64,000 nucleotides of DNA from an uncultured Gammaproteobacteria bacterium (GTDB taxonomy: Bacteria > Pseudomonadota > Gammaproteobacteria > Pseudomonadales > Pseudohongiellaceae): positions 42,811-106,810 of the forward strand of contig CAJWVZ010000008.1 of NCBI GenBank assembly GCA_913048385.1, given 5' to 3'. Made by a program: the position numbers and the translations under genes. Under the pieces are notes generated by a model. It made no database searches, had not been told where the DNA came from, and saw nothing but the letters and a program-made list of their open reading frames with translations. Shown here in pieces: positions 47,346 to 56,937 of the stretch. Positions within the stretch are counted from its first letter, which is position 1, and each line of letters begins with the position of its first letter.

Positions 47346-48572
47346 TTAACCGACCCATTCAGAGGGCGCGATCGATTCATCAGACAACAATCTCGTTTCT
47401 ATCTTAATCTGTTCTCCAATTAACTTCTTACTAAACATAAATTCCTTCGGTCGCCCGACACATTCGCTAGCAATGACGAGCCCCCTCTTCAAATAGAAGA
47501 GCGCAAAACCATTTTTATCAGCAAGATCAGAATTACCCCGACAAATCATTTCGTCGTAGCCCTCAGAAAGACCAACCATTTGCAACTTGATTTCATACTG
47601 ATCCGACCAAAACCAAGGAACTGAGTCATAGGCTACTTGCTTACCACAAATATTGGATGCTACAACCCTCGCTTGATCGGTAGCATTTTGAACACTTTCG
47701 AGCCTAAGGTCACGGCCATACAGCTCACTAGGATGAAAAGCACAATCTCCTGCGGCATAAATCATCGGATCTGAAGTGCGCCCAAATTCATCGACAACAA
47801 TCCCGTCTCCGACATTAAGGCCACAATTTTCAGCTAAACTTTTCTCTGGTGATATCCCAACCCCAGCAACAACAAAGTCGACATCAAACCGCGAACCATT
47901 CGAACAAACCACCGCTGTTACCTGATCATCTCCCTCGAATTGACTGGCCGAAACACCCGTCAACAACCGAACCCCATTTGACTCATGTAATTCAGTTAAA
48001 TACGTCGACATTTTCTCTCCTGTTACGCGCTGAAGGATACGATCAGCCAACTCAACCACAACAACACTTAAACCCTGTTTAATAAGTACCGCGGCAACTT
48101 CTAAGCCAATATAACCCCCACCTATAACAAGAGCTCGCTTGCCCTTTACAATCGAAGGACGAATTTTTTCAACGTCACTTGCTGTACGGATTGAGAAAAT
48201 ATTCTTAAATCTTTCAGCGCTGGGAAATTTATTTGCTCTAGCGCCAGTGCAGAGAGCGAGAGAATCAAAACGTATTGGCTCGCCATAACTCAATTCAACG
48301 GACCGTGAATTTCTGTTAATTGAATTCACAGTTACGCCAGTTAGCAGCTCTATTTTATTGTCTTCGTAAAGCTTTGCAGGTCGCAATCGAATTTCATTAA
48401 GATTTTTCTTTCCAGCAAAAAGATCTTTAGACAGCGGCGGCCGATGGTAAGGCAACTCACTTTCATTCCCAATTAATTTAATTTCCCCTTCCCACCCCTC
48501 GCGACGTAACTGAAGAGCCAATGAAACACCAGCGTGACTAGCACCAACTATGACACAAGTTTCATTAACCAT
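47346..48572 (-). CDS. FAD-dependent ferredoxin/rubredoxin reductase-like protein
   Basis: A 408-residue flavoprotein of the BphA4/putidaredoxin-reductase type. FAD motif VIVGASHAGVSLALQL, then the family's ELPYHRPPLSKDLF. The NAD site is RALVIGGGYIGLEVAA and the second FAD site is IYAAGDCAFHP. The C-terminal reductase domain has VPWFWSDQYEIKLQMVG. Such enzymes pass electrons from NAD(P)H to a ferredoxin or rubredoxin for an oxygenase; no partner ferredoxin or oxygenase is adjacent. ATG start. Lies 32 bp upstream-to-downstream from ung in the minus direction. Confidence 0.9.
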   Translation of the reverse strand: MVNETCVIVGASHAGVSLALQLRREGWEGEIKLIGNESELPYHRPPLSKDLFAGKKNLNEIRLRPAKLYEDNKIELLTGVTVNSINRNSRSVELSYGEPIRFDSLALCTGARANKFPSAERFKNIFSIRTASDVEKIRPSIVKGKRALVIGGGYIGLEVAAVLIKQGLSVVVVELADRILQRVTGEKMSTYLTELHESNGVRLLTGVSASQFEGDDQVTAVVCSNGSRFDVDFVVAGVGISPEKSLAENCGLNVGDGIVVDEFGRTSDPMIYAAGDCAFHPSELYGRDLRLESVQNATDQARVVASNICGKQVAYDSVPWFWSDQYEIKLQMVGLSEGYDEMICRGNSDLADKNGFALFYLKRGLVIASECVGRPKEFMFSKKLIGEQIKIETRLLSDESIAPSEWVG

Positions 48573-48603
48573 TAGCCTTTACTCCAAAACATAATCTAAT
48601 TAA

Positions 48604-49311
48604 CTAAATGCGCCAGTCTATTGGCGTCTTTCCTTGTAAGGAAAGATATTTATTAGCTCTAGAGAACGGCTTGCTTCCAAAAAACCCTCTCCAAGCCGAG
48701 AGCGGCGATGGATGCGCGCTTTCGATCACAAGATGACGATCACTATCAATAAAGCATTTTTGTTCTTTAGCAAACGCGCCCCACAGAATAAAAACCATTC
48801 CTTGTTTCTCTTGACTTAATTGGGACAAAACCAATTGCGTAAACTCCTCCCAGCCTCTATTTCGATGCGACCCCGGCTCGCCTTTACGAACACTTAGAAC
48901 ACTGTTAATCATCAAAACTCCGCGTTCTGCCCAAGGACTAAGGCAACCACTCGACGGTTCTTCAACACCTAAATCAGAGACGAGCTCCTTAAATATGTTT
49001 TTTAATGAGGGCGGAAACGGAACGCCATCAGGGACAGAAAAACTTAATCCGTCAGCTTGGCCTGGGCTGTGGTAAGGATCTTGGCCCAGTACAACCACTT
49101 TGACCTCACTCGGCGCGGTCCTAGCGTAAGCTTCAAACATCTCCGTTTGTTTCGGGTAGATCTGCTTACCTGCTTCAAATTCCATCGACAAAAATGTGTA
49201 CAACGGTCTCTGCGACAACCAACTCAGAGTATCCCTCTCGAACGCGGCTCCATGGGGAACAAGCCCTAAGAACTCTTTCCATGCCAAATTCAGGTCAAAG
49301 ACTTCGTTCAA
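48604..49311 (-). CDS. ung: Uracil-DNA glycosylase
   Basis: A family 1 UDG removing uracil from DNA. The water-activating motif is VVLGQDPYHSPGQADGLSFS (catalytic Asp) and the DNA-intercalation motif is AHPSPLSAWRGFFG (catalytic His). The positions after both core motifs differ from the common GQDPYHGPGQAHGL and HPSPLSAHRGFF. No ATG start exists in frame. I choose the TTG at 49311, with GAG about 9 nt upstream (235 residues); a TTG at 49344 would add 11 residues. It lies about 45 bp after lysS. Confidence 0.93.
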   Translation of the reverse strand: MNEVFDLNLAWKEFLGLVPHGAAFERDTLSWLSQRPLYTFLSMEFEAGKQIYPKQTEMFEAYARTAPSEVKVVVLGQDPYHSPGQADGLSFSVPDGVPFPPSLKNIFKELVSDLGVEEPSSGCLSPWAERGVLMINSVLSVRKGEPGSHRNRGWEEFTQLVLSQLSQEKQGMVFILWGAFAKEQKCFIDSDRHLVIESAHPSPLSAWRGFFGSKPFSRANKYLSLQGKTPIDWRI

Positions 49312-49355
49312 AATTCCATTCTCAAGAAAATTAAACCGAAGCAACCCATAAAAGC

Positions 49356-50864
49356 CTAGGACTCAGTTTCAGACCGCGGACGCATATGCGGAAAAAGTAA
49401 GACGTCTTTAATTGAGGCTGTGTTAGTGAACAGCATTATTAACCTATCAATACCAATCCCCTCACCCGCGGTTGGCGGCATACCATATTCAAGCGCCTCG
49501 ATATAATCAGCATCATAGTGCATAGCTTCATTATCGCCAGCCTCTTTTTGCAAAACTTGCTCTCTAAAGCGGCCTGCTTGGTCTTCAGAATCATTGAGCT
49601 CAGAAAACCCATTCGCTATTTCACGCCCAGCTATAAAAAGTTCAAACCTATCTGTTATCTCAGGGTTATCTTGATTCCTTCTAGCTAAAGGAGACACCTC
49701 AAGCGGATATTCTGTTATGAAGGTAGGCTGCATCAACTCATGTTCGACTCTTTGATCAAAAATTTCCATGAGAACCTTTCCTTTCCCCCATTCATTATCA
49801 CAAGTCACATTCAATTCTTCTGCCAGGCTTCTGATTTTTTCTTCGCTAGAGAAGCAGGCCTTATCTTCAATTAAACATACTTTTGCAATTGAATCTGTTA
49901 AAGACAATCTTTCAAATGGCACCCCAAAGTCGATAATCAATCCCTGGTACTCAATTTTACTCCCTTTCCCTAAACGCTCTGCAATAACTTTAAAAAGATC
50001 TTCAGTGAGGTCCATTAGATCCTCATAGCTAGCAAAAGCTTGATAGAACTCGAGCATCGTAAATTCTGGATTATGCTTAGTCGACAACCCCTCATTTCTA
50101 AAGTTTCGATTTAATTCAAAAACGCGATCTAAGCCGCCTACGATGAGTCGTTTTAAATAAAGTTCGGGCGCTACACGGAGGTACATATCTTGATCCAAGG
50201 CATTGTGATGCGTTACAAAAGGTCGCGCCGAAGCTCCACCTGGAATGACTTGCATCATGGGTGTTTCAACCTCTATATAACTAGCATTCTCAAAATAATC
50301 TCTAATGCATCGAATAATTTTAGAGCGGGTTAAAAAAATATTACGAGAATCTTCATTCGCTATCAGGTCAACGTACCTTTGTCGGTATCGGAGCTCAGTA
50401 TCCGTTAAACCTTTATGCTTATCAGGAAGAGGTCTTATTGACTTTGTTAACAACCGAACCGAAGCAATACGAATCGTCAATTCTCCCTTGCCTGTTTTAA
50501 ACAGTTTTCCGTTGACCCCGATTATGTCACCCAGATCTAATCCCCTCGCGCACTCAACGAAGTCAACAGATAGCTCCTTGTTATTGACATATAATTGAAT
50601 TGTTGAATCCCCGTCCTGCAGCACGAAAAATGGTCCACGCATTCGAATAACACGTCCGGCAACTGCAACACTGACAGATTGGTCTTCTATCTCCTCCTTC
50701 TCCAATTGATTAAAAGATTTAATTAATTCATAAGCTCGGTTCTGTCTTTTAAAATCGTTGGGGAAAGCCTCCCCCAAGGCTCTAATCGCCTCAAGCTTCT
50801 CCCTCCGCTGGACAATTAATTTATTCTCATTTGAAGGTAACTTTTCTTTCTGATCAGAAGTCAT
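49356..50864 (-). CDS. lysS: Lysyl-tRNA synthetase, class II
   Basis: A 502-residue class IIb synthetase. The N-terminal OB-fold anticodon domain ([20 protein letters not shown]) is at about 65-150. Motif 1 is near [11 protein letters not shown], motif 2 is [18 protein letters not shown] and motif 3 is [13 protein letters not shown]. Length is standard (E. coli LysS 505). ATG start. It lies 41 bp after prfB in the same direction, the widespread prfB-lysS pair, which suggests co-transcription. Confidence 0.97.
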   Translation of the reverse strand: MTSDQKEKLPSNENKLIVQRREKLEAIRALGEAFPNDFKRQNRAYELIKSFNQLEKEEIEDQSVSVAVAGRVIRMRGPFFVLQDGDSTIQLYVNNKELSVDFVECARGLDLGDIIGVNGKLFKTGKGELTIRIASVRLLTKSIRPLPDKHKGLTDTELRYRQRYVDLIANEDSRNIFLTRSKIIRCIRDYFENASYIEVETPMMQVIPGGASARPFVTHHNALDQDMYLRVAPELYLKRLIVGGLDRVFELNRNFRNEGLSTKHNPEFTMLEFYQAFASYEDLMDLTEDLFKVIAERLGKGSKIEYQGLIIDFGVPFERLSLTDSIAKVCLIEDKACFSSEEKIRSLAEELNVTCDNEWGKGKVLMEIFDQRVEHELMQPTFITEYPLEVSPLARRNQDNPEITDRFELFIAGREIANGFSELNDSEDQAGRFREQVLQKEAGDNEAMHYDADYIEALEYGMPPTAGEGIGIDRLIMLFTNTASIKDVLLFPHMRPRSETES

Positions 50865-50905
50865 AATATATTCACATAATTAATAGAAATTGCCGGCTGT
50901 CTAAC

Positions 50906-52004
50906 TTAGAGCCCCATCTTCAGACTGGCTTCAATAAAAGGATCTAAATTCCCATCCAATACTGCCCCTGTATTAGTCGATTCAATGTTTGTCCTAAGAT
51001 CCTTTATTCGCGAAGCATCCAATACATATGACCTTATTTGGCTGCCCCACCCAATATCGGCCTTAGAATCTTCTTGAGATTGCGCCTCCTCTTTGCGCTT
51101 CTGATCCTCTAATTCATATAATTTAGCTTTCAACTGCTTTACTGCCAAATCTTTATTTTTATGTTGTGAACGTTGATTTTGACATTGCACGACAATGCCA
51201 CTCGGTTCATGAGTCAACCTAATAGCCGAGTCTGTCTTGTTTACATGTTGGCCGCCAGCCCCGCTCGCGCGATACGTGTCGATTCGAACCTCCGACATAT
51301 CAAGATTAACTTCAATATTGTCATCAATTTCAGGAGAGACAAATATCGACGAAAATGAAGTGTGACGACGCGCACCTGAATCAAAGGGTGATTTGCGAAC
51401 AAGTCGATGAACTCCCGTCTCTGTTCTCAACCATCCATATGCATATTCTCCAGCAAAATAAACGGTCGCACTTTTTATACCCGCCACTTCGCCCGCGGAC
51501 ACCTCAACCAAGTCGGTCTTAAATCCCTTTGATTCACCCCAACGCAGGTACATCCGGAGTAACATTTCTGCCCAATCCTGCGCTTCCGTTCCGCCTGAAC
51601 CCGCTTGTATGTCTAAGTACGCACTGTTTTCATCCATCTCGCCTGAAAACATTCGGCGAAATTCTAGCTCTTTCAACTTTGAATCGATATCGGCCAAGTC
51701 AGTAATCGCCATTTCATATAAGTCAGTGTCATTCTCGTCTTTCGAGAGTGATAACAATTCTTCAATATCAGCTAAACCCGAATCTATATCACGCACAGTT
51801 TTGACGATAACTTCAAGCGCAGCCCTCTCTCGCCCCAGCTCCTGAGCGTACTCCGGGTTAGCCCAAACTTGAGCATCCCCCAACTCAAGCTCAACTTCTG
51901 CCAGGCGGTCTTTCTTAGTATCATAGTCAAAGGTACCCCCTAAGATTGCTAATGCGCTCCGACATATTCTTGATTCGAGCTAATTCTGAATTAATTTCTA
52001 ACAT
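50906..52004 (-). CDS. prfB: Peptide chain release factor 2 (programmed +1 frameshift)
   Basis: RF2 reads UGA and UAA stops. The ATG at 52004 (AGGA about 10 nt upstream) opens 25 codons ending LRGYL, then an in-frame TGA at 51927-51929. After a +1 shift the main frame resumes at GAC (51928) and runs to 50906, giving 365 residues in total, the length of E. coli RF2. The anticodon-like SPF motif is in [12 protein letters not shown] and the peptidyl-hydrolysis GGQ is in [13 protein letters not shown]. The interruption is the classic RF2 autoregulation site, not a mutation. Upstream of lysS; divergent from mnmC. Confidence 0.96.
51926..51941 (-). promoter_or_regulatory. prfB +1 frameshift site
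   Basis: Minus strand reads AGGGGGTACCTTTGAC: a Shine-Dalgarno-like AGGGGG, the CUU slippery codon and the in-frame UGA followed by C. This nearly matches the E. coli element (AGGGGGTATCTTTGAC). The UGA is codon 26, as in E. coli. When RF2 is scarce, the ribosome slips +1 at CUU-U and makes full-length protein. Confidence 0.97.
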
Positions 52005-52119
52005 TCTTGCTTTTCCTATCCTTTGTAAAAGCGTATCTTACCTGAATCGCCCTAACCTGACGACTTTCCATGCCACTTCTTACCCGCCGTATTAAACGTT
52101 ACTTCTTCTCAGCTAAGGT

Positions 52120-52125
52120 TATAAT
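52120..52125 (+). promoter_or_regulatory. Candidate -10 box for mnmC
   Basis: A perfect TATAAT in the 130-bp prfB-mnmC gap, ending 9 bp before the mnmC ATG. There is no good -35 at 16-18 bp (CGTTAC at 17). If used, transcription would begin at about 52132 and give a leader of about 3 nt. Confidence 0.4.
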
Positions 52126-52134
52126 TATCGTAAG

Positions 52135-54162
52135 ATGAAAATAAGCAACGCTAAACTTTCTTGGTTTAAGAATCACTTATCGTCAGCAACTTTTAACGAT
52201 ATATACCATTCTTCGTCAGGAGCTCTTGAGGAGAGTCTATACTTATTTATTCAGGGAAATAAACTCGTGGAACGCTGGAGTGTTGCACATGAATCAGATC
52301 GATTTAGTATCGCAGAGATTGGATTTGGAAGTGGCTTAAACTTCTTGCTCACATTTAAAGCCTGGAAAGAACAGGCACAAAAACCAGGAAGGCTTTTTTA
52401 TACGGCATTTGAAAAATACCCTATTACAAAAACTGACCTAATTACAATTTATAAAAAATGGCCACATCTCTCCAAAGAAAGCGATACATTTCTCAAAATA
52501 TACCCAGACCATACTGCTGGATGCCATCGACTACTGATTGATACCAGCATTACTCTAGATCTGCACTTTGGTTGCGCAAGCGAATCTATAGATCACATCA
52601 AAGCCGGCTTTCAGCTCAAGACAAATTCTTGGTTTCTTGACGGTTTTTCTCCAGATAAAAACCCAGATCTCTGGACTCTTGAACTATTCAAAAAACTAGC
52701 ATTTCATTCAGCACCCGGTTGTACACTTAGCACATACACCGCGGCTGGCGCTGTTGCTCGGAACCTTAAGGCCGCTGGATTTAGAATTAAGAAAATTAAC
52801 GGGTATGGAAAAAAGCGCCATAGCATTATCGGGATTCTTGAAAAAGCGCAATCAAATAGCCCCTCAAGTAACAATAGACCATGGCTTAACATTGAAACGT
52901 TCCAAACGCGCTCCTCGGAACCAAAGAAAGCCGTTATCATCGGCGCCGGGTTAGCCGGAGGAACAACAGCCCTCGCCTTAGCCCGTCGGGGATGGACGGT
53001 GACAGTGCTTGAGGCTGCAGATGCCGTCCTGCAAGGAGCGTCAGGTATAGATCAACTCGCATTACACTGCCGACTTATCAGTGAAAACTCATGTCTCGCT
53101 CTTTTCTTTCTTCATTCATACCTGTTTTCACAACGATATTATTCACTCCTTAATAATGGCACCGCATGGAATCAAACCGGTTTACTTCAACTAGCTAATG
53201 CAACAAACAAAAAAAAGACCTCTGACCTAACAAAAGTCTCGGATTTTTATGATACGCGAGTCGTCCGTCTCATGGATCCCAAAGTCGCAGCTAGCCTAGC
53301 TGGATTGAATTTGCTCGAGACAATTACGGATAATGGTTCTCTTTATTTCCCTGAGGGCGGATGGATTGACTCTGCTAAACTTAGTAAAAACCTTTTGACT
53401 CACCCAAATATTACTGTGCGCCTCAACCACTCAGTCAATCAGCTTACTCGAGAAAATGACATCTGGCGACTTGGCTCTGATTGCAAAAATCCAATCTCAA
53501 GCCCGGTGGTTATTGTAGCTTCAAGCTTTGCTGCCAAAAAATTTGAATGCCTTAAAACTCTCCCACTTCAAGAAATTTATGGGCAAGCTACTAAAGTCCC
53601 AATATCTAAAGCTAGCAAAGGCTTGAGTAAGGTAATCTGTGGTGAGCGATCTATATTTCCTCAAAACGACGAGCATCATACAGTATCAGCAAGCTATTTC
53701 CGGCTAGATGGAGAAAAGTGTATTTCAGACCTGATCGATGCGAGACGGGTAAATCAAGAAAATATCTCACGAGCCTCTTCAATGTTTCAAGAAGAAGAAA
53801 TTTTTCAAACAGAGAAATTACATGCTCTGAGTGCAGTAAGGAGTGCGCCTATTGATTTTATTCCAATAATTGGCCCGGCACCAAACTTTACTGAAATGAA
53901 CGCGAACTATCTCAATCTGACGCGAAATAAGAAAACAAAATTTGAAAAAACTCAAAGTAAGAGTGATTACCATAAAGGCTTATATCTATCAATTGGCCAT
54001 GGATCACATGGCGCAGCCACATGTCCACTCGGCGGCGAAATAATCGCGAGCTTAGTAACGCAAGACCCCCTCCCTATAAGTGGGAAGACTTTGGACGAAC
54101 TCAGCGCGTCTAGATTTATAATCCGAGACTTACAGAAACAGAAAAAAATGGCGTCAAATTGA
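52135..54162 (+). CDS. mnmC: Bifunctional tRNA mnm5s2U34 methyltransferase/FAD-dependent oxidoreductase
   Basis: A 675-residue enzyme finishing the mnm5s2U modification at the wobble base. The N-terminal SAM domain has EIGFGSGLNFLLTF near 62 and WFLDGFSPDKNPDLW near 165. The C-terminal FAD domain begins at about 262 with VIIGAGLAGGTTALALARRG and ends with LSIGHGSHGAATCPLGGEII. The FAD part removes carboxymethyl and the SAM part methylates. Length matches E. coli MnmC (668). ATG start. A TATAAT box lies just 9 bp upstream of the start, so transcription may be nearly leaderless. Divergent from prfB. Confidence 0.95.
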   Translation: MKISNAKLSWFKNHLSSATFNDIYHSSSGALEESLYLFIQGNKLVERWSVAHESDRFSIAEIGFGSGLNFLLTFKAWKEQAQKPGRLFYTAFEKYPITKTDLITIYKKWPHLSKESDTFLKIYPDHTAGCHRLLIDTSITLDLHFGCASESIDHIKAGFQLKTNSWFLDGFSPDKNPDLWTLELFKKLAFHSAPGCTLSTYTAAGAVARNLKAAGFRIKKINGYGKKRHSIIGILEKAQSNSPSSNNRPWLNIETFQTRSSEPKKAVIIGAGLAGGTTALALARRGWTVTVLEAADAVLQGASGIDQLALHCRLISENSCLALFFLHSYLFSQRYYSLLNNGTAWNQTGLLQLANATNKKKTSDLTKVSDFYDTRVVRLMDPKVAASLAGLNLLETITDNGSLYFPEGGWIDSAKLSKNLLTHPNITVRLNHSVNQLTRENDIWRLGSDCKNPISSPVVIVASSFAAKKFECLKTLPLQEIYGQATKVPISKASKGLSKVICGERSIFPQNDEHHTVSASYFRLDGEKCISDLIDARRVNQENISRASSMFQEEEIFQTEKLHALSAVRSAPIDFIPIIGPAPNFTEMNANYLNLTRNKKTKFEKTQSKSDYHKGLYLSIGHGSHGAATCPLGGEIIASLVTQDPLPISGKTLDELSASRFIIRDLQKQKKMASN

Positions 54163-54174
54163 CAACCCGAATCC

Positions 54175-55476
54175 TTAAAGCCATTCTCTTGAAGAGAAAA
54201 ATTCAGTTATAACTTTCGTCATTAAAAAAATATCAGATGAACCGGCTAACTCTCTTATCGAGTGCATGCCGAATGTCGCTACCCCCACATCAACCGTCTT
54301 TACTCCCAACTCTGTGGAAGTAATAGGCCCGATTGTGCTTCCGCAACCCATATCGCTCCTCATAGAAAAGGACTGATAGGGCACACCAACCCGATCACAT
54401 AAAGAGCTGAAAACCGCATGTGAATAACTATTCGTTGCGTATCTTTGATTCGCGTTAAGTTTTACGACAGGCCCCTTATTTAGAATTGGGCCATGATTCT
54501 TATCATGCTTATCGACGAAATTAGGATGCACCCCGTGAGCATTATCCACAGAAAACATTAAGCTTTTATGCATTAACTTACTGAACTCTTCTGATGAACT
54601 ATTTCCAGCCAACCGCTCCAAAACAGAGCGCAAGAAGGGACCGTGAGCGCCAACAGCAGAGGCACTGCCAACTTCTTCATGGTCATTGCAGACAATCAAG
54701 CTCGTTTCATCATCTTTAGAATTACACAGGGCTTCGCAAATAACATAGCAACTAATAAGATTATCCAGGCGCGCACCAGAGATAAATTGTTCATCAAAGC
54801 CAACCAAATTCGGTGGCTGCACGTCGTAAAAGACTAACTCATGGGACAGAACCTTTTGAACATCCGAGATATTTTGAATGTTTAACTGATAGCGTATGAG
54901 ATCATCCAACGTGCGTTTTTCACCCTCCTCTAGTTGTAAGACAATCGGCGACATTTCTGTCTGCGGGTTAATTTTTCGCCCTTCATTAGCCGTTCTGTCC
55001 AGATGAATAGCAAGACTCGGAATACAGGCAATCGGTTTTTCAAAGTCAATAAGAGCTGAAGATAATCTTCCGTCATTTGCTCGATAATCAACCCGTCCTG
55101 CCAAAGACAAATCTCGGTCAAACCACGGAGCAAGTAATGCACCACCATAGACTTCTACAGCGAGTTGCAAATAACCCTTTTCAATAATTTCTGGGTTGGG
55201 CTTTACCGTTAAACAAGGACTATCAGTGTGTGCTCCAGCTATCGCAAGACCATTCTTAAGTGAATTTTTATTTCCTACCTTAAACGCTATGATCGCGGAA
55301 TCATTCCGCGTAACGTAATAACGACCGTTTGCACGAAGCTCCCAACTGCTATCCTCATACAATGGTTCGAAACCCTTCGCATGAAGCTTGTCTTGCAGTC
55401 CTTTTACTGCATGGAAAGGAGTTGGCGAATCCTGCAGATACGAAAGCATTGCGTTATTTATGTTCGCGCTTGTCAC
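54175..55476 (-). CDS. apeB: M18 family aminopeptidase
   Basis: A 433-residue cytoplasmic zinc aminopeptidase. Metal and catalytic motifs: AIAGAHTDSPCLTVKP (His, Asp), VCNDHEEVGSASAVGAHGPF (Glu-Glu), MFSVDNAHGVHPNF (Asp) and a final GVATFGMHSIRELAG (His). Length is typical of ApeB (about 429). Start is GTG at 55476, with GGAG about 6 nt upstream. Convergent with mnmC (12 bp) and 33 bp after the FKBP gene in the same direction. Confidence 0.95.
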   Translation of the reverse strand: MTSANINNAMLSYLQDSPTPFHAVKGLQDKLHAKGFEPLYEDSSWELRANGRYYVTRNDSAIIAFKVGNKNSLKNGLAIAGAHTDSPCLTVKPNPEIIEKGYLQLAVEVYGGALLAPWFDRDLSLAGRVDYRANDGRLSSALIDFEKPIACIPSLAIHLDRTANEGRKINPQTEMSPIVLQLEEGEKRTLDDLIRYQLNIQNISDVQKVLSHELVFYDVQPPNLVGFDEQFISGARLDNLISCYVICEALCNSKDDETSLIVCNDHEEVGSASAVGAHGPFLRSVLERLAGNSSSEEFSKLMHKSLMFSVDNAHGVHPNFVDKHDKNHGPILNKGPVVKLNANQRYATNSYSHAVFSSLCDRVGVPYQSFSMRSDMGCGSTIGPITSTELGVKTVDVGVATFGMHSIRELAGSSDIFLMTKVITEFFSSREWL

Positions 55477-55509
55477 ACCAATCTCCTCTAATCACACGAC
55501 TATTGTTTT

Positions 55510-56214
55510 TTAAAGAACTTCTAGCAGCTCCACTTCAAAAATTAATGCGGAGTTAGGAGGAATAGTAGGTGTAGGGGACTGCTCTCCATAAGCAAGTTCT
55601 GGAGGAAGGAAAAGACGCCACTTGTCACCAATTTTCATAAGCTGTAAGGCTTCAGTCCATCCACTTATCACCTGGGTGACGCCAAATTCGACCGGCTCAC
55701 CACGATCAACAGAGCTATCGAACACCGTACCATCAATCAATGTACCATGATAATGAGCTAACACAGAGTCACTCGTTGTAGGAGATTCACCGTCTGTCGG
55801 CCCAGAACTCAGAACGAGATATTGTAATCCAGAGCTCAGCGAAATAACTCCCTCCTGAGCAGCATTTACCGCTAAGAACTCTGCGCTACTGGCCAAATTC
55901 CCAGTCAAAGCCGCTTCTGCTTCTGCCGCCATTCGCTCTTGGAATATTTGTATTGCCGCAAACATCTCCTCATCCGTTAGCTTCGCTTCCGAATTTATCG
56001 AATCCACCATACCGCTCATAAACGCGTCGAGATCCAGACCTTCAACGATACCCTGAGCGAGCAGCGTTTGCCCAATATTCACTCCAATCGAATAGCCAAT
56101 CCTTCCTTCCTCGCTTTGCAGATCAACGTTAGATTGAGCAAGAGCAAAAGTCGCTTGTATACCAAGAACTGCGATAATGCACAATTTCCCTACACGCCTT
56201 ATAAATAATTTCAT
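55510..56214 (-). CDS. Periplasmic FKBP-type peptidyl-prolyl isomerase (FkpA/Mip-like)
   Basis: A 234-residue protein with a signal peptide (LFIRRVGKLCIIAVLGIQATFA). The N-terminal dimerisation region at about 30-115 starts with EEGRIGYSIGVNIGQTLL. The FKBP domain at about 140-234 has LAHYHGTLIDGTVFDSSVDR, VISGWTEALQLMKIGDKWRL and LPPELAYGEQ. The loop before the last strand reads SPTPTIPPNSALIFEVELL, shorter in glycine than usual (GAGGAIPPNATL). Such proteins fold outer-membrane and periplasmic substrates. ATG start; followed by apeB. Confidence 0.92.
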   Translation of the reverse strand: MKLFIRRVGKLCIIAVLGIQATFALAQSNVDLQSEEGRIGYSIGVNIGQTLLAQGIVEGLDLDAFMSGMVDSINSEAKLTDEEMFAAIQIFQERMAAEAEAALTGNLASSAEFLAVNAAQEGVISLSSGLQYLVLSSGPTDGESPTTSDSVLAHYHGTLIDGTVFDSSVDRGEPVEFGVTQVISGWTEALQLMKIGDKWRLFLPPELAYGEQSPTPTIPPNSALIFEVELLEVL

Positions 56215-56348
56215 AAAAATCCTATCATTTGAGATTAAAAAAATAATTGAGTATTTCTATTTTAACTTAGGAGGACTATACAAGGCTACTAATGAGAGCC
56301 CAAAGCCGATCAATGGAATATGTATGGCTAAAAACAACATCTTTCTAA

Positions 56349-56376
56349 TTGATACTCAAAATCCACCGCGTATACT
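56349..56376 (+). promoter_or_regulatory. Sigma70-type promoter of the LRR lipoprotein gene
   Basis: TTGATA (56349-56354), a 16-bp spacer and TATACT (56371-56376) form a good promoter 26 bp before the ATG at 56403. A GGAG ribosome site at 56390-56394 lies in between. The gene thus appears to have its own transcription start near 56383. Confidence 0.65.
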
Positions 56377-56402
56377 CTATTACTATCTTGGAGTGCGCTC
56401 AT

Positions 56403-56915
56403 ATGCCCAGATTGAACTATCTTAAGACTGCAGTTATTTTGGGGTTAACATTAATCTCCGGTTGCGAAACATATACTTTATCACTCAACAATCGGCCTTT
56501 ATACGACCCGAATGACAGGCTTTATACCGGTGAAATAAAAAGTGCTGATTTACAGGGCTGCATTAACATCGCTATAAGACAACAAAATGTTAAGACATCG
56601 TCTGAACTTACTATTTTAAGTTGTGCTAATTCTGAGATTAGCGCCTTATCGGACCTTACAACATTAAACCAACTACGCTTCCTAGATCTCGGCAACAACA
56701 AAATAACCGACTTGAAACCTCTCAAACAGTTGAGGTATTTAAATGGACTTAATATCAGCAACAACTCTATCGAAGACATCATGCCGCTATTAGGCCTCCC
56801 CTCTTTAGTTACCTTAAACCTGATAGGAAACAACAAAATCTCATGTGTTTCAATTCAAAAAATGGCAAGTAAAATTAATCGAGGTCTTTTAGAACCTGAG
56901 CGATGTGTTCCATAA
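56403..56915 (+). CDS. Small leucine-rich-repeat lipoprotein
   Basis: A 170-residue predicted lipoprotein; the ATG at 56403 has GGAG 8-9 nt upstream and starts a lipoprotein signal (MPRLNYLKTAVILGLTLISG, then Cys21). About 75 residues after the lipobox, three or four 21-22-residue leucine-rich repeats of the SDS22/internalin kind follow: LTTLNQLRFLDLGNNKITDL, LKQLRYLNGLNISNNSIEDI, LGLPSLVTLNLIGNNKISC. The C-terminus has a cysteine pair (KISC and ERC) that may cap the repeat with a disulfide. The role is unknown; LRR lipoproteins usually bind other proteins. It has its own promoter and is convergent with miaE, divergent from the FKBP gene. Confidence 0.85.
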   Translation: MPRLNYLKTAVILGLTLISGCETYTLSLNNRPLYDPNDRLYTGEIKSADLQGCINIAIRQQNVKTSSELTILSCANSEISALSDLTTLNQLRFLDLGNNKITDLKPLKQLRYLNGLNISNNSIEDIMPLLGLPSLVTLNLIGNNKISCVSIQKMASKINRGLLEPERCVP

Positions 56916-56937
56916 TCGTCTTGGCTTCGTTTACCGT

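Noticed and set aside
51927..51929. Nonsense mutation in prfB
   Set aside because: The TGA sits in the canonical programmed frameshift element at codon 26, so it is regulatory.
56269..56345. A strong AGGAGG followed by an 18-codon frame starting at 56292
   Set aside because: The ribosome site is about 17 nt from the ATG, too far, and the peptide has no features; kept as non-coding leader.
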